A stretch of 64,000 bases of DNA, from positions 787,775-851,774 of the forward strand of contig CH003236.1 of NCBI GenBank assembly GCA_000149265.1. Reading direction: 5' to 3'. Numbering within the stretch: position 1 is the stretch's first letter; each line of letters opens with the position of its first letter. The notes beneath the pieces are model-generated. The model was not told the DNA's origin and did no database searches. It worked only from the letters and a program-made list of their open reading frames with translations. Both the position numbers and the translations under genes were made by a program. Positions 57,801 to 64,000 of the stretch are shown here, in pieces. Source of the DNA: Ciona savignyi. Lineage: Eukaryota > Chordata > Ascidiacea > Phlebobranchia > Cionidae.

Positions 57801-59052
57801 GCACTTGAACGGCTGCTGTAATTTTAATAAAATTCGGTAAAATGTTAAAACATTAGTCACTTTGTGCCAATTAAAAAAAGAAAACATTTAATTAGGTTAA
57901 TTTACATGAAAACAAAGATATGTTCCTAAATTTTGATTGTGGCAGACATGCCATATCGCAATGACATCTCCAACAAGAAGTCGACAAATCAGATTAAAAC
58001 TTTAAGAATTGTTACTTAACATGACTCACTTATGTAAAAACAGAAACTTATCTACCAAACCCAGGGGAATTCCCTGAAATCATGAAAAACTAAATCGGGC
58101 CGTTTTGGAAATTTAGCTTTATTTTACTACAGCGCTTGAAAAGAAGCTATAATTTAAAAATTTGTGGTAAAATTTTCGTAAATTTAAAACGTTTATTCTT
58201 TATTTAACTAAAAATGTAAATTAAGTTTGGTCTGTTAAGTATGGGACCCATGCGTTTATGCTTGCAGAAACAAACTACATACTCAGTGTATAAAATACAA
58301 ATTGTGGTTAGGGACCATGTAGCATAAATATAGGGTATACAACATGTGTTTTACAAATAGTGGTGGTTAACACGTGGTTGACACTCTCTAGTATTTTATC
58401 AAATCTAATTGAAATTTGGAGCAGCCGTTTAAGCGTTATGCGCAAAAATAACTAACTTTTTTTAAAAAAACTCCATTTCCGTTATTTACCTCCCAGGGGA
58501 ATTCCCATGGGTATATTACCCAAAAGTTTGGTTTTTGCATATCTAGGACATATTGTCTAACAAATGACAAAGTTTCATTGCGATTCCATTACTTTTTCTA
58601 GTATATGTTGGGGCCACAAGCCATGCCTGTCACAATCATGATTTAAAACAAAATCTTATTTTTTAGGGCATTTCCCTAGGTAATTTTTTTAATTCTTTCA
58701 AGTGTTATATCAGTGGTTAATGCACTTACATTTCACCAAATTTAAACAAAGAGAGAGAAGCTGTTTAAGCGCTATGCCTCAAAAAGGTAAATTTTTATTA
58801 AAAAATACTGTTTTGGTTTTTAACGTCCCAGGGGAATTCCCCTAGATTTATTACCCAAAATTCTGGCTTCTGCATATCTAAACTATGTGGTCTAACAAAT
58901 TACCGAGTTTCATTATGATTCGATTACACTTTCTGGTAGATGTTGGGTCCACAAATCATACCTGTCAAGCGTTTGACGAAAAAAAAAAAAAAAAAAGAAA
59001 AAAAAACGGACAAAAACAATACGTGTCCCATTTTTCCAAATGGGACCCATAA
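54895..59052 (+). mobile_element. Large TIR/tandem-repeat element (plus) interrupted by an inverted copy
   Basis: The left end is CTAGAGAGTGTCAACCGCGTG at 54895. Plus-orientation ~335-bp units with GGGGAATTCCCC palindromes near 55570, 55905, 56240 and 56578 follow, then a chimeric right-end-like segment (56705-56755). The array breaks after CTAATGCACTTA at about 56940 and resumes with TTTTATCAAATCTAATTG at about 58394, as if uninterrupted. It ends in the A-rich segment and hairpin GTCCCATTTTTCCAAATGGG near 59025-59052. No transposase coding seen. Confidence 0.78.
56941..58391 (-). mobile_element. Inverted (minus) element nested in the plus array
   Basis: Starts within a unit (GCATGGCGCCCCGACATCTA is the reverse complement of the unit start) and carries about four minus-orientation units. 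It ends with the complete inverted terminal block: GGGACCCATGCGTTTATGC, ACTACATACTCAGTGTATAA, then GGTTGACACTCTCTAG at 58391. The flanking TTA / TA bases are compatible with a TA target duplication, but the short length prevents certainty. Confidence 0.7.
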
Positions 59053-59302
59053 ATATACAATAACATTTAATTTTGGATAGCGCACCGTACACACATCTCA
59101 AATCATATACAGTACATACATTAGGTCACATCCCCACATGCCATGTAGAGTAGATAAGACAAGTATCACAAAAACAGAACACACAAGAAATTAGCTAGCA
59201 CGTCTCAGAGTATCTTACAGCCACCAATTCGTGTAGTCTGGTAAATATTGTGCTCAGATTTCAAGTGATTACCGAAGGATAGCACAGAAACACAAAAAAG
59301 AA

Positions 59303-61656
59303 CTAGAGAGTGTCAACCACGTATTTTACCACCACTATTTGTAAAACACATTTTGTACCATATATATATGTGAGCAGGGTCCCTAACCACCATATGTATT
59401 TTATACACTGGGTATATAGTTTGTTTCTGCATTCATAAACGCATGGGTCCCTGAGGTAACAATCCGATCTTGATATTATTGTTCTCTACACAATATATGT
59501 TAATCTTAAATATGTGCACGTCAGGTCCATGTTAATTAACATTTCAGAAAGTTTTAACCGGACTGTCATAGTTTTGTTTCTGCAAGCATAAACGCATGGG
59601 TCCCATAGTTATTAAACCAAAATTCTTTTCCATGTGCAGTTATAAAAAAAAATACGCGTGTGAGATTTCCGAACATTTTACTACAAATGTTTTAATTTAA
59701 GCGTTTTGTCACGCGCTGTAGTATAATAAAGGTCAATTCCCAAAACAGCCCGATTGAGTTTCATTATTTCAGGGGAATTCCACTGGCCTTAGTACATTAA
59801 TTTCTGTTTTTACATATCTTAGTAATGTTATCAAAGTTAGATGTTTGTTAGATAATCTAACAAACAGTTTTATTCCGCTTTGGCTGCTCCTTGTTTGAGA
59901 TGTCGGCGAGATATGGCATGCCTGTTACAATCATGGTTTTGAAACAAGTCGTAATTTTTAGGGTATTTCCGTAGGTATTGTATTTCTTTTTGCTCAATGG
60001 TACAACGTCGGATAGGGGACTAACATTTTAGCCAACCAAGCGCTATGGCCTAAAGAGCTTATTTTAGAAAAAATACCGTTTTGGTTTTTTAACTCCCAGG
60101 GGAATTCCCCTGGGTATATTACCCAAAATTTTGGTTTCCGCATAATAAGGCCTTGTTGTCTAACAAATGGCAAAGTTTCATTGCGATTCCATTACGTTTT
60201 CTAGTAGATGTCGGAGCCACAAGACATGCCTGTCACAATCATGATTTGAGAAAAAAATCTTACTTTTTAGGGTATTTTCCTAGTTATTTTTTTTAAATCT
60301 TTTAAGTGTTATATCAGTGGCTAATGCACTCACATTTTATCAAATCTAATTTAAATTGGAGCAGCCATTTAAGCGCTATGCGCAAAAAAGCTAATTATTT
60401 AAAAAAATAACGTTTTGGTTTTTCAACTCACAGGGGAATTTCCCTGGGTATATTACCCAACATTTTGGTTTCTGCACAATTATGCCATATTGTCTAACAA
60501 ATGGCAAAGTTTCATTGCGATTCCATTACTTTTTCTAATAGATGTCGGAGCCACAAGCCATGCCTGTCACAATCATGATTTAAGAACCAAGATCTCATTT
60601 TTAGGGTATTTCCCTGGTTAATTTTTTAATTCTTTTAAGTGTTATATCAGTGACTAATGCACTCACATTTTATCAAATCTAGTTTAAATTGGAGCAGCCA
60701 TTTAAGCGCTATGCGCAAAAAAAGCTAATTATTTAAAAAAAAATAGCGTTTTGGTTTTTCAACTCACAGGGGATTTCCCCTGGGTATATTACCTAAACTT
60801 TTGGTTTCCGCATATCTAGACCATGTTGTCTAACAAATGACAAAGTTTAATTGCAATTTTAATACTTATTCTGTTAGATGTCGGGCCACAAGCCATGCCT
60901 GTCACAATCATTATTTGAGAACAAAATCTTATTTTTTAGGGTATTTCCCTGAGTATTTTTAAAAATTCTTTTAGGTGTTTTATCAGTAGCTAAAGCACTT
61001 AAATTTTATAAAATCTAATTAAAATTTGGAGCAGCCGTTTAGGCGCTATGCGCAAAAAAAGCTAATTTTTTAAAAAAAATCTATTTTGGTTATTTACCCC
61101 CCAGGGGAATTCCCCTGGGTATATTACCCAAAAGTTTATTTTTTTGCATATCTAGGACATATTGTCTAACACATGACATAGTTTTATTGCGATTACATTA
61201 CTTTTTCTAGTATATGTTGGGGCCACAAGCCATGCCTGTCAAAATCATGATTTAAAACAAAATCTTATTTTTTAGGGTATTTCCCTAGGTAATTTTTTTA
61301 ATTCTTTCAAGTGTTATATCAGTGGCTAATGCACTTACATTTCACCAAATTTAAACAAAGAGAGAGAAGCTGTTCAAGCGCTATGCCTCAAAAACCTAAA
61401 TTTTTATTAAAAAATACTGTTTTGGTTTTTAACGTCCCAGGGGAATTCCCCTAGATTTATTACCCAAAATTTTGGCTTCTGCATATCTAAACTATGTGGT
61501 CTAACAAATTACCGAGTTTCATTGTGATTCCATTACCCTTTCTGTTAGATGTTGGGTCCACAAGTCATGCCTGTCAAGCGTTTGACGAAAAAAAAAAAAG
61601 AAAAAAAAAACGGACAAAAACAATATGTGTCCCATTTTTCCAAATGGGACCCATAA
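59303..61656 (+). mobile_element. TIR/tandem-repeat element, plus, with ~5 units
   Basis: The left end CTAGAGAGTGTCAACCACGTA is followed by GCATAAACGCATGGGTCCC segments (59427 and 59585). Units have palindromes near 59770 (imperfect), 60100, 60430, 60770, 61100 and 61440, a spacing of 330-340. The right end is TGTCAAGCGTTTGACG, an A-run, CGGACAAAAACAATATGTGT and the hairpin CCCATTTTTCCAAATGGGAC. The following TACGCGTGTGAATGTGGTC matches 23252-23275. Confidence 0.8.
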
Positions 61657-62269
61657 TTAGTACGCGTGTGAATGTGGTCAAAACATAAAACTAAGATAAA
61701 TATATATACAAAATGTAAAAACGAACGAAAATGATGCGAATGTCGCACAACCGTCTTTAACCCTTTTCTGGGAAATCTCCATTTATTAAATTCCACGGAA
61801 ACTAGTAATCAGACACAATTACGCTTTAAATAATAAGAAAGAAAATGCCCAATTAGGTTAAATCGTCTGGTGCTGTTAGCTAATATGGTTTGGATCTACA
61901 GTGGATAATTCTAGTTAATTGCGTTAGGGAAATCCCCCAGTAGGTTACAAACCATCGATTAGTCTACTTTAAGTCACGATAATGAAAGGAATAAAATGAA
62001 ATAATAAGTTAAACTTGTTAGAATTGTTAGTTAAAATACATTAGTTACGCAGTGACAAATTGTTTAATCACGACAAGGAAACTCTCACCAAACCCAAGAA
62101 TATTGGTACATTCACCATTTCTTTTATTCAGGCATTTTTGTGGTAGTTTTATTAAATAACAATGAAAAAAATATAAATAAAATATACCTAAAACGCTCGC
62201 AATAATACTAAAAAAATCGTTTGTTAATATACCAACGTAAGTACTTTATTCAGAAAACCTTGATGTTAA

Positions 62270-62465
62270 GTTTGGATTGGTAACTCGGGAACCCATTAAT
62301 TTCTGCGCGAGGAAACAAACGTTATACACTTTGTATCAGATACACCATGGTTGATGTGGTATCCAGGAAACCCGATCGTTTCTGCATGCAAAAAAATATA
62401 CCACACACACAACATGGCTTTTAAAAATAGTGGTGGATAAAACGTGGTTGACACTCCTCAGTTAT
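62270..62465 (-). mobile_element. Terminal fragment of a TIR element upstream of SDR-3 exon 7
   Basis: TTTTAAAAATAGTGGTGGAT, then ACGTGGTTGACACTCCTCAG is an inverted terminal block, about 60 bases before the acceptor of the last SDR-3 exon. The preceding GGTAACTCGGGAACCCATTA resembles a diverged inner terminal region also seen near 15650 and 63190. Confidence 0.6.
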
Positions 62466-62694
62466 TACTATGGTCGGATAGTTAAATACATCTTCGTGTG
62501 TACTAACTTTTAATATCCCACACAGTCCTGGTCCCGTAAATACTAAGATATTCGACGATGCATTGGACAACGCAGCGAGAGAACATCTTTTTAAGGCATA
62601 CATGAGCAATCTGACGAATAGATTAGTTACAAAAGAAGAAGTTACAAATCTTATATTATTCCTTGCCTCGAGAGAAAGTCTTCTACGTGATTAA

Positions 62695-63570
62695 CCGGGG
62701 AGCTGTGTGAAACGGTTGACGGATGGCAGATCTCTACTGTAGTAAAGATAATGTTGTTGCTTCTGTTGTCTTTTCTATTGGTGTGCGCTTGCATTTTCGA
62801 CTTTTATCATTATTATTATTGTCAATTTTATACAATTAAGCCGCATTGTACTTAAATGTCACAAAAAACATTTTATGGCAACTTCTGGCATTATCGAATA
62901 ATTAGTTCTGTGTTATTAATGGGTTCCTTACGAATTCGTAATTTTCTTCTTTTTGTTGGCTTAAGGCTTAGAAGCCCCATAGAGAAATACCCGGCAGAGT
63001 AAAATATGTTAAAAGCTAACCCGTTTTTTGGTGTTTTAGGCAAATAAATTTAGATTGCCGCAATGAATCCAAAATAATCCAGTTTAATGACCGGAAATCT
63101 AAACAACACATCAATATAGCAGTGTTACAGCAATGTTAACCCACAACAATATTCTTGCTTTACATAACATGGTTGAAGTACTTTGCATGATTAACTCGGG
63201 GATCCATTAGTTTCTACTTGCATATTTTTGCTTGCAGAAGCATATGGCGTAGGATAAAAGTGTTTTTTTAAAAGTTTTGGCTAACGCGTGGCAACCTTTC
63301 AGTGTTTTTATCAGTTTTGACACAAAAAAGTCTACCTAATTTGAGCAGACCGAGGTTAGAATGCTTATTGTAAACAAAACACGTTGTTAAAAGGGAGTCA
63401 ATTTAGTCGACAACTCTTTAATCAAAGTGAAAGAGCAGGCTCCTGTAATTCTAACGTGGCTATGTAGTTGGAGAAAAGTAAACTGACTTACATAGAGTGT
63501 AACCTACACTTCCGTTACAGACATTTATTAAAACAGACTTGAACCAAGTGATATGGTTTATTTAACACAT
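62695..63570. other. Intergenic DNA between SDR-3 and the right-edge gene
   Basis: AT-rich sequence with a repeat trace at 63180-63300 (ATTAACTCGGGGATCCATTA, then TTTTGGCTAACGCGTGGCAA) akin to the TIR-element ends. No coding exon recognised. Confidence 0.5.
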
Positions 63571-63576
63571 CGTTGC

Positions 63577-63658
63577 TTAGTTGCACTTTCCATCCACAAT
63601 GGCTTGTGCCATGACTTTGAAGGCAGCAAAACTCTCTTCCGCTGTTGGCTTAATCAAC
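63577..63658 (-). CDS. Terminal exon of an unrecognised gene running off the right edge
   Basis: The minus strand has acceptor TTATTACAG at 63667-63659. The exon then encodes LIKPTAEESFAAFKVM followed by AQAIVDGKCN and a TAA at 63579-63577 (82 nt, first base completing a codon). The helical, well-formed C-terminal peptide and clean acceptor argue for a real exon. The forward-strand CTTAC at 63996-64000 is the complement of a GTAAG donor, so the preceding exon probably ends exactly at or just beyond the window edge. I do not recognise the family from 27 residues. Confidence 0.55.
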
Positions 63659-64000
63659 CTGTAATAACAAAAACATTATATCCTATACATATGGCTATCC
63701 TAATTGTGTAATTTTACGGAACGCGATTTCTCCGCCGCGATAGATAACTCTGTGCGAGCGCGAGCAGTCTGCACGCAGCGGAAATGTTTTTGGATTGATA
63801 ACAATAGATAAACAGGCAGTTCTGTCCATGAGCAACTTATTTAGCGGACAATCCAGTGAATTATTAGGCTGAACTTAATTATAGAAAGGTTTAAATTATG
63901 TGCTGGCAGATAAAAGAAACATGGTATATTCTAAAGAAGTTTATGACAAAAGGACTGACTATATTCAACTAATGGCGTTCACAATGTTTGTCGTACTTAC

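Larger units (their letters stand above)
51452..62694 (+). pseudogene. Third FabG-like SDR copy (SDR-3), damaged and expanded by repeats
   Basis: Exon equivalents: 51452-51591 (exon 2), 53147-53281 (3), 53432-53528 (4), 53749-53859 or -53865 (5), 54246-54282 (6), 62526-62694 (7); exon 1 not found. Exons 2, 3, 4 and 6 have exactly the paralogue lengths. TxxSSRGIG, NNAG and Y-G-M-T-K are kept, but the catalytic Ser position reads CGIA (Gly). Exon 5 lacks a GT where the paralogues splice (CAG|CTAACC); a weak in-frame donor lies 6 nt on (AACC|GTTGTT). In exon 7 the frame stops at TAA 62692-62694 after LASRES, while the next frame continues with TGELCETVDG, so the C-terminal strand is lost to a frameshift. 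Intron 6 is about 8 kb of repeat arrays. Probably a pseudogene, or an inactive protein if expressed. Confidence 0.78.

Noticed and set aside
54895-61656. CRISPR-like regularly spaced repeats
   Set aside because: The period is ~335 bp with the whole unit conserved and no unique spacers, in animal DNA. It is a tandem repeat.
54895-61656. Helitron identity because of the right-end hairpin
   Set aside because: There is no 5' TC or 3' CTRR at consistent positions, and both ends carry inverted CTAGAGAG blocks, which fits a TIR element better.

Overview
This is a stretch of AT-rich animal nuclear DNA. Every convincing coding region is cut into short exons by GT-AG introns, and many exons are only 37-200 bases. 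I joined exons by splice consensus and codon phase. Six gene models close with the reading-frame arithmetic working out; the rest are partial or broken. The gene families (FabG-like SDRs, BIR/RING IAPs, a UNC93-like membrane protein, a GST, a TKL-type kinase), compact introns and tRNA-derived SINEs fit an invertebrate chordate such as an ascidian (Ciona type). That species-level guess is an inference.

Layout. 0.9-4.0 kb: complete 7-exon SDR gene (SDR-1, minus). 4.3-5.2 kb: duplicated intron sequence and a dead SDR exon (plus). 7.7-10.5 kb: complete 4-exon BIR-UBA gene without a RING (IAP-2, minus). 13.9-14.1 kb: BIR pseudogene (plus). 16.4-20.7 kb: second complete SDR gene (SDR-2, minus). 22.9-26.1 kb: TIR-type element with ~335-bp tandem units. 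26.5-32.7 kb: 8-exon gene with a TKL-like kinase domain and a degenerate small-GTPase-like domain (plus), carrying one in-frame stop. 36.0-37.0 kb: GST fragment (minus). 38.7-41.3 kb: BIR-BIR-UBA-RING gene (IAP-1, plus). 46.2-49.6 kb: 10-exon UNC93-like gene (plus). 51.4-62.7 kb: third SDR copy (SDR-3, plus), swollen by repeat arrays and damaged. 63.6 kb to the right edge: last exon of an unrecognised minus-strand gene.

The window has no operon logic. The themes are local duplication and decay (three SDR copies plus a fragment; two IAPs plus a pseudogene) and heavy colonisation by two tRNA-derived SINE families and by TIR elements with internal tandem repeats. Three findings stand out: the kinase/GTPase-like fusion, the RING-less BIR-UBA protein, and the tandem-repeat elements whose every unit carries a GGGGAATTCCCC palindrome.
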